Assembly: GCF_000016605.1 (NCBI RefSeq)
Contig: NC_009440.1
Location: 248,001 to 312,000 of the forward strand
Direction of reading: 5' to 3'
Length of the DNA: 64,000 nt
Origin: Metallosphaera sedula DSM 5348
GTDB taxonomy: Archaea > Thermoproteota > Thermoprotei_A > Sulfolobales > Sulfolobaceae
Translations under genes and position numbers: made by a program
In this document: positions 1-9,502 of the stretch, piece after piece
Layout: each line of letters starts with the position of its first letter
Position numbering within the stretch: position 1 is the first letter of the stretch
The notes under the pieces: model-generated
Database searches by the model: none
Seen by the model: only the letters and a program-made list of their open reading frames with translations
Told to the model about the DNA's origin: nothing

Positions 1-1
1 C

Positions 2-1306
2 GCTCTGACCATGGGTGCTTCATTCTTTGGCTATAGCCTCGTGAGCGACGTACTGGGAGTCAATGCAATAAACATCGGGGAAAGCCTTCTTGTGGGAACT
101 GGGTTCCCAGGTGCTTCCACTATTGCAAATTGGCTATTTGGACCCGGAGGTGACGCAGCTACAGCCAGTAACCCACTGGTTAAATCGCAGCTATTTGATA
201 GGCTTCTTGGCTGGCACATCATCATGGTGTTCCTGATAGGCCTTCTATTTGGTGTTCACTTCCTCATGTCAGAGAGATACGGTATGACTCCCTCTGCTAA
301 GGAAAAGCCCAAGGTTCCAGCATATTACACAAAGGAGGAGTGGTCTAAGTTCAACGAGTGGTGGCCCAGGAACGTGGTTTACATGCTATCAATCGTGCTG
401 ATGACCTGGGGAATTATCCTGTTTATCCCAGATCTACTAGCTAACATCAACGGCCTACCCATTGTGATCAATCCTTACCCTGCACCTGAACCCGGGACCG
501 CAGCAGCTCTTTCCACACAACCCTACCCACCTTGGTTCTTCCTATTTCTATACAAGTTTGTGGACTTTGAGCTTCCCAATGGACAGGCCATGAGTCCAGC
601 TCAGGCACTTTCAATACTAGTGGTTATTCTAATGGTGCTGATTCTAATGCCCTTCTTTGAGAACAGCGAATACATGTTCCTAAGGAACAGGAAGTTCTGG
701 ACGTGGATAATGACCGTAGCGTGGGTGTCCCTCATAGAGTTAAGCGTATGGGGATACCTAGCTCCAGGAGTTCCAGCTCCAACTAGCCAACAGGTGGAGA
801 TTCTCGGAATCCCAGCGGTAATAATAGGTCTTGTTATTCTTGCTACAGGTAGACAAAAAAGCTCAAAGTCAGCACCTTCTCTTAATGCACCAGAAACTGT
901 TCCAAAAATTGGACCAACATCAATCCTTGGAACTGCAATAGCCTCGCTACTGTTCGCCGGCAGTTTCGGAGTTTGGTTAATGCACCCTGTCATGATTAAC
1001 ATGATAATGATGATACCCTTTGGGGCATTAGCTGTTTACATGGTGTATAGGATGGCCTCTGGAATGAGGGTTAAAGTTGCCAAGCCCGCGGGTACAATGA
1101 CATGGGAGGAGGTTAAGTTTAGGAAAACAATTGCCTTGTTTGCCCTTCCAGCAATTCTAGTGGTAACAGCTATACAGACTGCAATAATGTGGAAACTTCC
1201 AAGTGTGGGACCACAGGCTACCTACGCTGGAATGGATCTAGGTATACTCCTGTTCCTATGGGGTGTGGCCATCCAGCTTTATCATTACATAGTTTATGTT
1301 AGGTGA
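2..1306 (+). CDS. soxC: Cytochrome b of a SoxABC-type terminal oxidase (5' partial)
   Basis: This is a membrane cytochrome b whose N-terminal part lies outside the window; the reading frame is open from base 2. The first residues include GYSL, which resembles the GYxLPW turn of cytochrome b. A helix then carries two histidines 14 residues apart (DRLLGWH ... GVH, followed by SERYG), the usual haem-ligand spacing of helix D. PPWFFLF replaces the PEWY quinone-site motif. About eight to ten membrane helices follow. In Sulfolobales the soxABC quinol oxidase carries such a cytochrome b, and a soxM locus lies about 25 kb away, as I recall for Metallosphaera. SoxN of the cbsAB locus is the main alternative. 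Confidence 0.82.
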   Translation, partial: ALTMGASFFGYSLVSDVLGVNAINIGESLLVGTGFPGASTIANWLFGPGGDAATASNPLVKSQLFDRLLGWHIIMVFLIGLLFGVHFLMSERYGMTPSAKEKPKVPAYYTKEEWSKFNEWWPRNVVYMLSIVLMTWGIILFIPDLLANINGLPIVINPYPAPEPGTAAALSTQPYPPWFFLFLYKFVDFELPNGQAMSPAQALSILVVILMVLILMPFFENSEYMFLRNRKFWTWIMTVAWVSLIELSVWGYLAPGVPAPTSQQVEILGIPAVIIGLVILATGRQKSSKSAPSLNAPETVPKIGPTSILGTAIASLLFAGSFGVWLMHPVMINMIMMIPFGALAVYMVYRMASGMRVKVAKPAGTMTWEEVKFRKTIALFALPAILVVTAIQTAIMWKLPSVGPQATYAGMDLGILLFLWGVAIQLYHYIVYVR

Positions 1307-1863
1307 GGATCTTGTTAAATTCCAAGTCAAAGGTTTTTTATGTTATGGCTTCAGTTGCCTTGATAGTTCTCACTGTAAACCCCTTCACGCTCGAGGCTTT
1401 GCCTAAGAATCCCCTAGTTCTCATGGCCTCCCATTATTCCCTGTACTTTGCAGGTGCCTTAGCGGGATTAGGGCTTTTCAGATTTAACAAGCTTTTAGCT
1501 ATCCCCGCAGTAATACCTCCCATCGTTTTTCATTTGCCCTATTTCTTTGTGGAATCTGGAGTGAGCCTGCCCTGGACATTTGTGGACTATTCCCTAACGG
1601 TCGTGGGAGGCATACTATTGGGAGGTTCAATGAGGCAAATGGGTAAGGTCATGAAGGGTTCTTTATTCGTACTTTATATGATTGGAGATACAACTCTTGC
1701 AATACTATTAATACTTGGCTTTCCGGTCTATTCTTCTCCAACAGTACCATTCTCTCCATATTCCACTACTCAACTAGTGGAAGTCTCCTATTTGATGTTC
1801 GGAGTAATGAATGCTATACTATTTGGAGTTCTAGGATATACTCTTAAGAAGTTACTTGAGTAG
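1303..1863 (+). CDS. Six-helix membrane protein, DUF1404-like, paralogue A
   Basis: A 186-residue membrane protein with about six hydrophobic helices. Its GTG start overlaps the soxC stop (GTGA), so translation is coupled to the oxidase operon. It shares a pattern with the proteins at 33575-34135 and 34152-34697: NP near residue 27, M-A-S-H-Y near residues 42-46, HLP in the next helix, GGxLxGGS, GDT, and PFSPYS near the end. I recall this as the archaeal DUF1404 type, but could not search. It sits where Sulfolobus has soxD but is far larger than that 39-residue protein. A role as an accessory subunit or assembly factor of the oxidase is inferred from position only. Confidence 0.75.
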   Translation: MRILLNSKSKVFYVMASVALIVLTVNPFTLEALPKNPLVLMASHYSLYFAGALAGLGLFRFNKLLAIPAVIPPIVFHLPYFFVESGVSLPWTFVDYSLTVVGGILLGGSMRQMGKVMKGSLFVLYMIGDTTLAILLILGFPVYSSPTVPFSPYSTTQLVEVSYLMFGVMNAILFGVLGYTLKKLLE

Positions 1864-2863
1864 CTTTCTTTTTTGTATCTACAACAAGGGATGATATGGC
1901 GAACGTGCTAGCGCCCACTATTATTGAAAAGTCGGAGTAGTCCATCATTGATGGGATAACAGGGTAGACAACTCCTCCAAGGGCCGCGGAGTTTATGGCG
2001 ATCCCCGAGTTGGTGGAATTAATTCCGTACCTTCTGGCAATCACGGGAGTAATGGAGTTTAGGCCTAATCCTGCCATGGTGAAGGGTAACAGGAAATAGA
2101 TGTAGCCGTCAAAAAAGAGGACGCCTGAGATAGAGGCTATCCCGGCCACAATCACTGTTAATACCCCTGGATTAATCTTCCTGCTCAGGGCTGGTAAAAC
2201 GAAGTACATGGGTATGGCCATCACGTATGATATTAATACGATATCCCACGAGTACCCATTTATCTCTAGGAAGTATGGCGCCAACGATAAGGAAAACGCT
2301 GGAACAAATGACAACAAATAGGTCAACACGCCCAGAGGAGAGGGTATCCCTGCTTTGGTCTTTCTAATCTTCATGTCTCCTCTAGATATCAATGGCAAAA
2401 GTAGGATCGATAAGGCTCCCGTTGATATGGCCAAAGTCCAGGATTTCAGTATCATTGAGGTTATCCCAGCAAGTGTCCAGCCAATGGCCCAACCCCCTAA
2501 AGTCCCACCAATGACCTTCCGATCGTTTATCTCCATTGCCTCATACATTGCCATGGACGACATTAAACCGAAGACCACTCCCACAATTAACCTTATTGTG
2601 ATTTCAGCAGGGAAACTGATCAAAAGTGCTGAAAGTAGTGAAAGGGATGCGGATGCCCCCAACATTAGCTTGTAAAACTCTGTCAGACTCAACGTGTGTC
2701 CGAACCTGGCGAACAAGATTGAACCCACTAGCCTTCCGCCATAGGGAATAGAGATTATCAGGAAAGATTGAAGGGGGGATAGCCCCAGAAAATTCACAAG
2801 GAATGAAGGTAGGACGAACACGTAAGTGGCAACAGCGTAACTTATTATTGGTCTTATCTTCAC
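1844..2863 (-). CDS. MFS-type transporter, short
   Basis: A 339-residue, very hydrophobic protein with about ten to eleven predicted helices in two halves separated by a basic loop (GDMKIRKTKAG, near residue 165). This is the layout of major facilitator carriers, though shorter than the usual 400 residues. A GxxVGSxLFxRFGH stretch in the loop after helix 2 resembles motif A. The substrate cannot be read. Its 3' end overlaps the tail of the converging DUF1404-like gene by 20 bases. It starts with ATG at 2863, and an A/T-rich stretch lies upstream (2885-2935). Confidence 0.75.
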   Translation of the reverse strand: MKIRPIISYAVATYVFVLPSFLVNFLGLSPLQSFLIISIPYGGRLVGSILFARFGHTLSLTEFYKLMLGASASLSLLSALLISFPAEITIRLIVGVVFGLMSSMAMYEAMEINDRKVIGGTLGGWAIGWTLAGITSMILKSWTLAISTGALSILLLPLISRGDMKIRKTKAGIPSPLGVLTYLLSFVPAFSLSLAPYFLEINGYSWDIVLISYVMAIPMYFVLPALSRKINPGVLTVIVAGIASISGVLFFDGYIYFLLPFTMAGLGLNSITPVIARRYGINSTNSGIAINSAALGGVVYPVIPSMMDYSDFSIIVGASTFAISSLVVDTKKKATQVTS

Positions 2864-2972
2864 TCTAGATCTATTGTATGAACTTATCTTGAAGAATATA
2901 AGCAGTAACTAGAAAAGTTTTAATCTTTCAAGAAAAGTTATGGATTGTCAATTGCAGAAGTAGGGCTTAAAG

Positions 2973-3485
2973 TTAGCACTCAGAGTAGGCTTCCTCTATG
3001 AGCTTTTTGGCTAGTGCCTCATCTACCTTCGCGTTCACCCTGTAGTTTTCATGTATTACGAGGACTTCCATGTTGGTGTCCCTTGAGTTCTCAAGGTCAA
3101 ATGTTAGGAACTGGACCGTGCTGAATTCCTCTCCCTGTTCCCTTCCTGCCTCTGGTTCGCCCTTGATCAGTTTGTTGCCCACTTTCATGAAGATGCTGTC
3201 GTAGATTTTTGGAAGGGTCTTGAATACCTTCCTCAGGTCATCCTCGTTCTCCGCGTATATGTATAGGCTTGCCTTGATCTTGCCATTGCAGGGTAAGAGC
3301 GAACTGTAAATATCTATTTCCCTCTTTATATCCTCAGGCTTGCTCAACTTGTCAAGGTATACCATCTCCTGGATCTGCTGAAGTACAGTATCCTTGTTCT
3401 CAAAGAGAATTGACATCCTGTCTCCAAGCTCTATCCTTCTACCCTTCTTCAGCTGAGCTGATCTCCTAACCCTCTCCATCCTCAC
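2973..3485 (-). CDS. DUF3501 family protein, start uncertain
   Basis: A 170-residue soluble protein in the DUF3501 family. The string RRIELG followed by LFENKDTV and QIQEM matches the family's core, and IDIYSSLLP matches its LDAYNPLIP segment. The function of the family is unknown. In bacteria it commonly sits beside rubrerythrin and a CCG-type Fe-S protein, exactly as here. The only in-frame start codon is GTG at 3485. However, the same frame upstream (3486-3518) encodes NEILPWYEYEK, which looks like the family's N-terminus and has no ATG, GTG or TTG. See the finding on a possible one-base deletion. It is the last gene of a three-gene minus-strand operon. Confidence 0.82.
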   Translation of the reverse strand: MRMERVRRSAQLKKGRRIELGDRMSILFENKDTVLQQIQEMVYLDKLSKPEDIKREIDIYSSLLPCNGKIKASLYIYAENEDDLRKVFKTLPKIYDSIFMKVGNKLIKGEPEAGREQGEEFSTVQFLTFDLENSRDTNMEVLVIHENYRVNAKVDEALAKKLIEEAYSEC

Positions 3486-3513
3486 TTTCTCGTACTCATA
3501 CCAGGGAAGTATT

Positions 3514-4713
3514 TCATTTACTTGGATTATTTTTGATCACCTCCTTGAGTAGTGAGATGGGATGGACAGCCTTCCTTCCCGAAGCCTTTTCTATCTGAAG
3601 ACCAGCGAGCGGGCACTCCGTGGCGAATATATCCGCCTTACTGTTAGCGAAGGCGTCCATCATCTTTGCCCCTACAACCTTGGCCTTGCTGTAATTTCTC
3701 AATCCCCAGCCTCCGTCTATGCCCGAGCATCCCATGTTGGACATCTCCACGTTGAGCTTCAGGGTTCTCATAGCCTGAACTCCGGGAAGCCCAACCTTCA
3801 GGTATTTTAGGTGACAAGGGGTATGGTAGAACACGTTCTTGGGAATCTCTCCATTCCAGCTGATCTTGCCATCCTTCCTCAACTTCATGAGATATTCCAT
3901 GACGTCATATACCTTGATTGGCTCCCTGTCCAGGATGTACTTGTACTCCTTGGTTAACATGAGCGTACACGTGGGTATTGGGGAGACAACGTCATAGCCC
4001 TTGTCCATGTATTCCTTCAGCATCTTGAAGTTCTTCTCAGCGTTTTTCTTAAGTTGAGTTGCATCCCCCACATCCAACATGGGAGCACCACAGCAAGCAA
4101 AGTTATCAGTGACTACCTCAATGTTGAGTGCATTTAGAACCTCGACCACATCCTCACCTATCTCGGGATAGAAGTTCTCCACTAGGCAGGTGTGGAAAAG
4201 AACGACCTTCGCAACGGGTTTCTCAATCTTCTTGGGCTTTACCGTTTTCAGGAAACTTCTGTCAGCTAGCCTCAGGGAAGGCGCGTCAGGACTAATCCCC
4301 ATGAACTGCTTTCCACCCTCCAAGAATTTCTTGGCAATTGGCCTAACAAGCGTGGCAGTATCCAGCATCTCAAATAGCCTATCCCTTAGGGTCAGCCCTG
4401 TCTTGCTCTTGTAATAGAGCCAGGCCCACGCCATTAGGTGGGGAAAGTCCATGTTAAACTCATGGGGCGGGGTGTAGGGACAGTTCACGTAACACATGTT
4501 GCAGTGGAAACAATCAGAAGCTACGTCGAATAAGTCCTCCAAGGTTAGCTTGGAAGGACCCTTCTTATCCGTGTACTGGAACATCTTCGGGAAGGCAGGG
4601 CAGTAATTGAAGCATAACCTACAACCGTGACATATAGTAGCTTGCCTGACAAATTCAGATTGTAACTTTGAAGAGTCAAAAAAAGCGGGATTATCTTTGT
4701 TTAGGGTGTACAA
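3514..4713 (-). CDS. Fe-S oxidoreductase with two 4Fe-4S clusters and CCG domains (GlpC/HdrB-like)
   Basis: A 399-residue protein. The N-terminal ferredoxin part carries two full 4Fe-4S motifs: C28, C31, C34, C38 (CHGCRLCFNYCP) and C68, C71, C74, C78 (CFHCNMCYVNCP). The C-terminal half has the two CCG-type repeats, FACCGAPM and the degenerate MGCSGIDGG, each preceded by a conserved Cys/His region (FHTCLVEN, PCHLKYLK). This combines HdrD/GlpC-like domains in one chain and suggests membrane-free electron transfer to a disulfide or quinone. It starts with TTG one base after the sulerythrin stop, and its stop lies 29 bases before the DUF3501 GTG. The partner oxidant or reductant is unknown. Confidence 0.88.
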   Translation of the reverse strand: MYTLNKDNPAFFDSSKLQSEFVRQATICHGCRLCFNYCPAFPKMFQYTDKKGPSKLTLEDLFDVASDCFHCNMCYVNCPYTPPHEFNMDFPHLMAWAWLYYKSKTGLTLRDRLFEMLDTATLVRPIAKKFLEGGKQFMGISPDAPSLRLADRSFLKTVKPKKIEKPVAKVVLFHTCLVENFYPEIGEDVVEVLNALNIEVVTDNFACCGAPMLDVGDATQLKKNAEKNFKMLKEYMDKGYDVVSPIPTCTLMLTKEYKYILDREPIKVYDVMEYLMKLRKDGKISWNGEIPKNVFYHTPCHLKYLKVGLPGVQAMRTLKLNVEMSNMGCSGIDGGWGLRNYSKAKVVGAKMMDAFANSKADIFATECPLAGLQIEKASGRKAVHPISLLKEVIKNNPSK

Positions 4714-4714
4714 T

Positions 4715-5146
4715 TTAGCTCCCTTTCAACATCTTGAGAGCGTTTGTGAACTTTTCAGCGTGGCTCTTCTCAGCCCTGGCTAGGGTTTCAAACCACTCTG
4801 CAGCCTCGTCAAATCCCTCTTCCCTAGCTGTCTTGGCGAAGCCTGGATACATTTGGGTCCACTCGTAGGTCTCTCCCGCTATGGCAGACTCCAGCATCTG
4901 CTCTATTGTGCCTATGGGTTTGTCAGTGGCCGGGTCCACTGATCCTCCCTGTCTTATGAAATCTAGGTGTCCGAAAGCGTGTGCTGTCTCACCTTCAGCG
5001 ATGCTCCTTAAGAGTTGAGCTAGCTCGGGGTATCCCTCCTCGTCTGCTCTCTTAGCGAAGTATAGGTACCTTCTGTTTGCCATGGATTCGCCCATGAAAC
5101 CATGTTTAAAGTTTTCCTCTGTTTTAGTTCCCTTTAGGCTCTTCAT
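4715..5146 (-). CDS. Sulerythrin (rubrerythrin without rubredoxin domain)
   Basis: A 143-residue ferritin-like diiron protein. The four-helix ligand set is present: E20, E53 with H56 ([10 protein letters not shown]), E92 (AGETYEW) and E126 with H129 ([10 protein letters not shown]). The C-terminal rubredoxin domain of classical rubrerythrin is absent, as in Sulfolobus sulerythrin, so electrons must come from another protein. The adjoining multi-cluster Fe-S protein is the obvious candidate (inference). Likely role: peroxide reduction or oxygen-stress defence in the cytoplasm. First gene of an operon with the Fe-S and DUF3501 genes; a strong TATA box lies about 26-37 bases upstream of the ATG. 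Confidence 0.93.
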   Translation of the reverse strand: MKSLKGTKTEENFKHGFMGESMANRRYLYFAKRADEEGYPELAQLLRSIAEGETAHAFGHLDFIRQGGSVDPATDKPIGTIEQMLESAIAGETYEWTQMYPGFAKTAREEGFDEAAEWFETLARAEKSHAEKFTNALKMLKGS

Positions 5147-5170
5147 AGTCTCTAAATTATACTGACAAAG

Positions 5171-5184
5171 GTATTATAAAAAAG
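5171..5184 (-). promoter_or_regulatory. TATA box of the sulerythrin operon
   Basis: On the minus strand this reads CTTTTTTATAATAC, an archaeal BRE/TATA-like element. Transcription would begin near 5151, giving a leader of only a few bases before the ATG at 5146. Confidence 0.7.
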
Positions 5185-5235
5185 TTTCGACTCCATTATT
5201 CGTTCTATTTAAGAATAACTCTAATTTAACCCCGT

Positions 5236-5439
5236 TTAAGGCCAGGGTTCCTCCCTATTCTCAGGCGATTTCGTGGAGAGTCCTATGAAGGATGCAACGG
5301 TTAACAGCAGGATACCTATGTATAGGGGTGCATCAGGTGAGTTGCTGAAATAGGCAATCTTACCCAGTAGACCTGCCACCATTACTAGGACTCCAATTAC
5401 CGCCAGACCGGTGCACGAACAGATTTCCTTGAGCTTCAT
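5236..5439 (-). CDS. Small two-helix membrane protein
   Basis: A 67-residue protein that I do not recognise. It has a basic start, a CSC motif at residues 7-9, two hydrophobic helices (about 11-30 and 37-55) and a charged C-terminus. The ATG is preceded by a TATA-like CTTATAAG (5469-5478 region) at a distance that would give a short-leader transcript, which supports a real gene. It lies between the sulerythrin operon and the molybdenum hydroxylase, in the same direction, but has its own promoter. The two cysteines before the first helix would face one side of the membrane. Confidence 0.6.
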   Translation of the reverse strand: MKLKEICSCTGLAVIGVLVMVAGLLGKIAYFSNSPDAPLYIGILLLTVASFIGLSTKSPENREEPWP

Positions 5440-5665
5440 CTTATCACAAGTAATTATAGAATGTTTGATCTTATAAGTTTTGCTATATTTGAGATAAACA
5501 AGACAAAACGAAATACAATCATGAGAAAATGTCTATGAAAGTAGTTATTTATGTATTCATGTTTACATGGCGTCGTTGCGTAAAATACCGTGAAGCGACA
5601 TTGGTTAAGTGTCCTAAGGGCTACGAATAACTTGGCCTCCAGGGTAAACAGAGGTAAAGTACCAG

Positions 5666-5681
5666 GAAAAACACGTTTTTC
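5666..5681. terminator. Perfect inverted repeat after the dehydrogenase operon
   Basis: Seven-base arms GAAAAAC and GTTTTTC separated by two bases form a palindrome about 50 bases beyond the stop of the large dehydrogenase subunit (5731). On the minus strand transcript it ends in a run of U, so it could help terminate that operon. Terminator function is inferred. Confidence 0.4.
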
Positions 5682-5730
5682 TTCAAGAACTCATAAGGGG
5701 AGAGCTCCGGTCACATGAGGGAAAAAGAGG

Positions 5731-7962
5731 TTAACTAAGGATATCCTCAGGAGTGACCGGCGTCTTGTTAAATCTCTTTCCTGTTGCGTTCTCTATGGCC
5801 CTTACTATGGCAGCTGGTCCCACAATGAGGGATGCCTCACCAACTCCCTTGCTCTTGGTAAGATAGTTTGAAGGATGATATTTCTCTGCGAAGTAGCTCT
5901 TGAACTTAGGTGCTTCCACAGCTGTTGGGACGAAATAGTCCGCATAGGTCACCGCTAATTGACCATTCTCGTTGATGATAGCCAGTTCATAGAGCGCCTG
6001 ACCCACAGCCTGCGTTCCTCCTCCATGTACCTGACCCTCAGCCAATGCAGGGTTTATGACCCTACCAATATCGTCATAGGCCCTATATTCCTTCACCCTT
6101 GCAATACCGTAATCGTCAACCTCAACTACCGCCACATGCACTCCATATGGGAATGTCACATCTCCCTCGAGCATAACGCTTGCTGAAATTCCAGGTTCTT
6201 TCCCCGAGTACGCCTCCCTCGCCACAGCATCCCAGCTCATCTTCTTGCCCTCCTTCTTGTGCACGAACTCTCCATTTCTATACTCTATTTCCTCTACGTC
6301 AGCCTTCATGGACCTGGCTGCCACGCGTTTCATCTTCTCGAGGGCTTGCCTGCTTGAGGTAATTGCAGCGCTTCCAGCTATGGCCAAAGTTCTAGACCCG
6401 TAAGTGCCTGTACCGGCTGGAATAGCCTCGCTGTCTCCCCAAGTAACCTTAATCCTCTCTATGGGTATCTGGAGCTCATCAGCTACCAGCTGAGCTATTG
6501 CCGTCTCCGTACCTTGCCCGTGTGGCGTACCTCCAATGGCCACTATAACGCTACCGTCTTCGTTCACCCTAGTCTCTGAATACTCGTATGGTCCGAAACC
6601 ACATATCTCAAGGTAGTAGGCTAAGCCAACGCCAACCTTCTTACCCCTCTTTCTTTCATTCTCTGCCCATTCCTTCAGCTTGTGGTACTCGAGAACTTTC
6701 ACGCCTTCCTTGAGCAGGGTTGGGTAATCACCTGTATCATACTTAAGGCCGAATGGGTTAGTGTAGGGCATTTGGTCCTCCCTCACGAGGTTCCTCATCC
6801 TCACCTCAACGTCGTCCATCTTGAGTTCATCAGCCACCGTACTCATTATTCTCTCAATGATGAAGGTTGCCTCGGGTCTACTGGCTCCTCTGTACATGGT
6901 GATAGGTATGGTATTGGTGTATATTGCCCTGCTTCTTATGGCCAAATCCCTAACCCTGTAGGGACCTGGAATCATTGGCGGGATAATGGTTGGCTGTAGA
7001 CCCTCTGTATAGGTTAGGTAAGCTCCAAGTTCAACGTCAAGAGTGCCCTTAATTGCCACGAGGGTACCGTCATTCTTGAAGCCTATTTCTCCTCTGAACA
7101 CGTTATGCCTCGAGTTGGTGGCAATCATCTCCTCCGTCCTTGTCGCTGTCCACCTAACTGTCCTCCCTAGCCTTATGGACGCAGCGATTACCGCGAGCTC
7201 CTCCGGTAGTATGTGAGCCTTACTTCCGAAACCTCCTCCCACATCGGGCATTATTACCCTGATCCGGCTTTCGGGTATGTTGAAGATCCTGCTGAATTCT
7301 GACCTAGCGAAATGGGGTATTTGTGTTGAGTACCAGATGGTGAGATTTGCCCCATCATACTGGGACACAATTCCCCTAGGCTCCATGGGGGATGGAATAA
7401 GACGATTATTAGCTATCTCCACCTCAACCCTCTTATCCGCACTTGAGAGTGCCTTTTCAGCGTCCCCTGCATTGAAGTCTCCAACGTATCCGAAGTTGGT
7501 TCCGAGTTCCTTATGCACAAGGATCTTATCCTCCTTTGCCTTCTCCATGTCAACTACGGCATCAAGGGGTTCTATATCCACGTTAACTGCCTCGGCAGCG
7601 TCCCTGGCAGTGTACTTGTCCTGGGCAATTACCATGGCAATGGGTTCACCGTTATACTTGGTCTCACCCTGGGCGAACCTCCACAGGGGTATCTTCCATG
7701 GCCTTGGATCGATGTAAGTGGTCCATGGACCTATTCCTCCCTTAATGATCTGATTAAGCTCCTCCCCGGTGAATACTGCAACAACACCCCTCATCTTCAG
7801 GGCGTCGTCCCTATGTATCCTCTTTATGACTCCGTGAGCAACATTGCTCCTCACGAAGGTGGCATATAACGAATTTACCTTGATATCATCAACGTAGGTG
7901 CTTCTACCAGTTACAAACTTATCGTCATATAGTCTTTTTACGGCCTTACCTGCGTAACTCAT
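5731..7962 (-). CDS. Molybdopterin-binding large subunit, xanthine dehydrogenase family (aldehyde dehydrogenase type)
   Basis: A 743-residue catalytic subunit of the molybdenum hydroxylase family. Visible motifs are GGGFGSK (Moco contact), [10 protein letters not shown] (the AYRGAGRPEA loop near the Mo), [12 protein letters not shown] and [10 protein letters not shown] with the catalytic glutamate (GVGEA). The form I CO dehydrogenase signature with an active-site cysteine (AYRCSFR) is absent, so this is not a Cu-Mo CO dehydrogenase. In Sulfolobales this three-subunit arrangement includes the glyceraldehyde oxidoreductase of the branched Entner-Doudoroff route, the most likely assignment though unproven. 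Its ATG overlaps the stop of the small subunit by four bases. Confidence 0.9.
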   Translation of the reverse strand: MSYAGKAVKRLYDDKFVTGRSTYVDDIKVNSLYATFVRSNVAHGVIKRIHRDDALKMRGVVAVFTGEELNQIIKGGIGPWTTYIDPRPWKIPLWRFAQGETKYNGEPIAMVIAQDKYTARDAAEAVNVDIEPLDAVVDMEKAKEDKILVHKELGTNFGYVGDFNAGDAEKALSSADKRVEVEIANNRLIPSPMEPRGIVSQYDGANLTIWYSTQIPHFARSEFSRIFNIPESRIRVIMPDVGGGFGSKAHILPEELAVIAASIRLGRTVRWTATRTEEMIATNSRHNVFRGEIGFKNDGTLVAIKGTLDVELGAYLTYTEGLQPTIIPPMIPGPYRVRDLAIRSRAIYTNTIPITMYRGASRPEATFIIERIMSTVADELKMDDVEVRMRNLVREDQMPYTNPFGLKYDTGDYPTLLKEGVKVLEYHKLKEWAENERKRGKKVGVGLAYYLEICGFGPYEYSETRVNEDGSVIVAIGGTPHGQGTETAIAQLVADELQIPIERIKVTWGDSEAIPAGTGTYGSRTLAIAGSAAITSSRQALEKMKRVAARSMKADVEEIEYRNGEFVHKKEGKKMSWDAVAREAYSGKEPGISASVMLEGDVTFPYGVHVAVVEVDDYGIARVKEYRAYDDIGRVINPALAEGQVHGGGTQAVGQALYELAIINENGQLAVTYADYFVPTAVEAPKFKSYFAEKYHPSNYLTKSKGVGEASLIVGPAAIVRAIENATGKRFNKTPVTPEDILS

Positions 7963-8447
7963 GCTCTCATCCTCCTAGAGGCGTCTAATATTGCGTTCAC
8001 TATGTTCTGATACCCGGTGCATCTGCAGATGTTACCGTGTATCATGTCCCTTACCTCCTCTTCTGTGAGTTCCTTCTTTTCCGAAAGGATGTAATGGGCC
8101 TGAACTATCATCCCTGCGGTACAGAAACCGCACTGAAGAGCAAAGTTGTCCTTAAACGCCTGTTGCACTGGGCTCAGTTTCGAATCACTTGACAGTCCTT
8201 CGATCGTGGTAATCTCCTTGCCGTTGGCTTGAACGGCAAGCATTGTGCAGGACTTAACTGATTTCCCGTTCACCAGGACAGTGCAGGCTCCACAGGTTGA
8301 GGTGTCACAACCTATCTTGGTTCCCGTGAGGTTGAGGTTTTCCCTTAGGAAATCCACGAGCAATTTCCTAGGCTCAACCTCGTCCTCGTAATATACGCCG
8401 TTTACCTTTACCCTTATTTTAACCCTTTGGTCCGGTTCAACCTTCAC
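7959..8447 (-). CDS. 2Fe-2S small subunit of molybdenum hydroxylase
   Basis: A 162-residue protein with two 2Fe-2S clusters. The N-terminal plant-type ferredoxin domain has [14 protein letters not shown] and a later C in VKSCTML; the C-terminal helical domain has CGFCTAG and [10 protein letters not shown]. It passes electrons from the Mo centre in the large subunit to FAD in the medium subunit. It overlaps the medium-subunit gene by 11 bases and the large-subunit gene by four, so the three are cotranslated from one cytoplasmic operon. Confidence 0.94.
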   Translation of the reverse strand: MKVEPDQRVKIRVKVNGVYYEDEVEPRKLLVDFLRENLNLTGTKIGCDTSTCGACTVLVNGKSVKSCTMLAVQANGKEITTIEGLSSDSKLSPVQQAFKDNFALQCGFCTAGMIVQAHYILSEKKELTEEEVRDMIHGNICRCTGYQNIVNAILDASRRMRA

Positions 8448-9279
8448 GTCTCATCTCCTCCAATGTGTTTCTTAATAACCTCTTCATGACCTCCCTTCTA
8501 TAGGATGAGGACCCCCTTGAATCAGACGGGGGATTTACCCCGGCCACAGCAAGCTCTGTGGCCTTCGAGATGTCACTATCACTGAGCTTTGTTCCCTTCA
8601 GGGCGTTCTCCGCCTCAAGTGGTCTGTGGGGCCTATCCCTTACCCCCGTAAATGCAATTCTAACGTCCTTTACCTCACCTGCCTCCATCTTGAGGAGGAG
8701 AGCCAGTCCTACTAGGGCATAATCCCCTGCTCTTCTGACCAGTTTCTTGTAGGTCTGCCTGTACCCCTTAAAGGCCTTAACCTTGACCTGCTCCAGAACC
8801 TCTGAAGGTTCCAGGGCAGTGGTGAATGCCCCCTTGAAGAACTCTCCAGCCTTTACTTCCCTCGTCCCCCTCCTTGACCTGATGACCATGGTGGCGTCCA
8901 GCGCCGTGAAAAGTGCAGGGTAGTCAGCGGAAGGGTCTGCGTTGCTTAGACTTCCTCCCACAGTCCCCATGTTCCTAACTTGGATATCCCCAACCTTAGA
9001 CGCAGTCTCCTGAATAATCTCAAGTCCCGGTATTTTCCTAGATGCTAGCTCCCTGTGTCGTGTGGTGGCACCAATGGATGTGGTCTCTCCCTCACGTATA
9101 AAGGACAGCTCACCAAGGTCTCCAATGTCCACGAGGTACCTGGGCTTCAGGATCCTCAGTTTCAGCATGGGTATGAGGCTTTGTCCACCCGCTAGAACTT
9201 TCGCCTCATTGCCTTCGAGAAAATCCAGGGCCTCATTCACAGAATCTGGTTTGTAATACCCAACTTGTGCAGGATACAT
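8437..9279 (-). CDS. FAD-binding medium subunit of molybdenum hydroxylase
   Basis: A 280-residue protein of the CoxM/CutM type. Two FAD-binding stretches are visible: [13 protein letters not shown] near residues 31-43 and [17 protein letters not shown] near residues 107-123. It is the first gene of the operon, encoding medium, small and large subunits in order. It begins with ATG 9279; a TATA-like CTTTATTAAC at 9301-9310 would place transcription start at the ATG. The physiological electron acceptor is unknown. Confidence 0.93.
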   Translation of the reverse strand: MYPAQVGYYKPDSVNEALDFLEGNEAKVLAGGQSLIPMLKLRILKPRYLVDIGDLGELSFIREGETTSIGATTRHRELASRKIPGLEIIQETASKVGDIQVRNMGTVGGSLSNADPSADYPALFTALDATMVIRSRRGTREVKAGEFFKGAFTTALEPSEVLEQVKVKAFKGYRQTYKKLVRRAGDYALVGLALLLKMEAGEVKDVRIAFTGVRDRPHRPLEAENALKGTKLSDSDISKATELAVAGVNPPSDSRGSSSYRREVMKRLLRNTLEEMRREG

Positions 9280-9300
9280 CTTAATATTGTTTAACTAATC

Positions 9301-9310
9301 GTTAATAAAG
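9301..9310 (-). promoter_or_regulatory. TATA-like element of the dehydrogenase operon
   Basis: Minus-strand CTTTATTAAC, centred about 26 bases before the ATG at 9279, fits a leaderless transcript. A second TATA-like GCTTATATAG lies further upstream (about 9339-9348). Confidence 0.5.
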
Positions 9311-9473
9311 AGTTACATTCCTTCTTAACCATTGTTACTATATAAGCTCAACATTTCCTATTCGTTAGGTTAGTGATAGATATCCTCGTAAAATCTTACA
9401 GAAAGGCTTAAATCATTTCTGTTTTATAAGAAATATTTATAGTGATTTTTATTTCTCCTCACGAAGGCAACAG

Positions 9474-9480
9474 TTTTAAT
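9474..9480 (+). promoter_or_regulatory. TATA-like element of the M1 aminopeptidase gene
   Basis: TTTTAAT centred 26 bases before ATG 9503; this would give a leaderless mRNA. Another TATA-like GTTTTATAAG lies at 9421-9430. Confidence 0.5.
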
Positions 9481-9502
9481 CGAGGAGCCATACAAGACTT
9501 TC

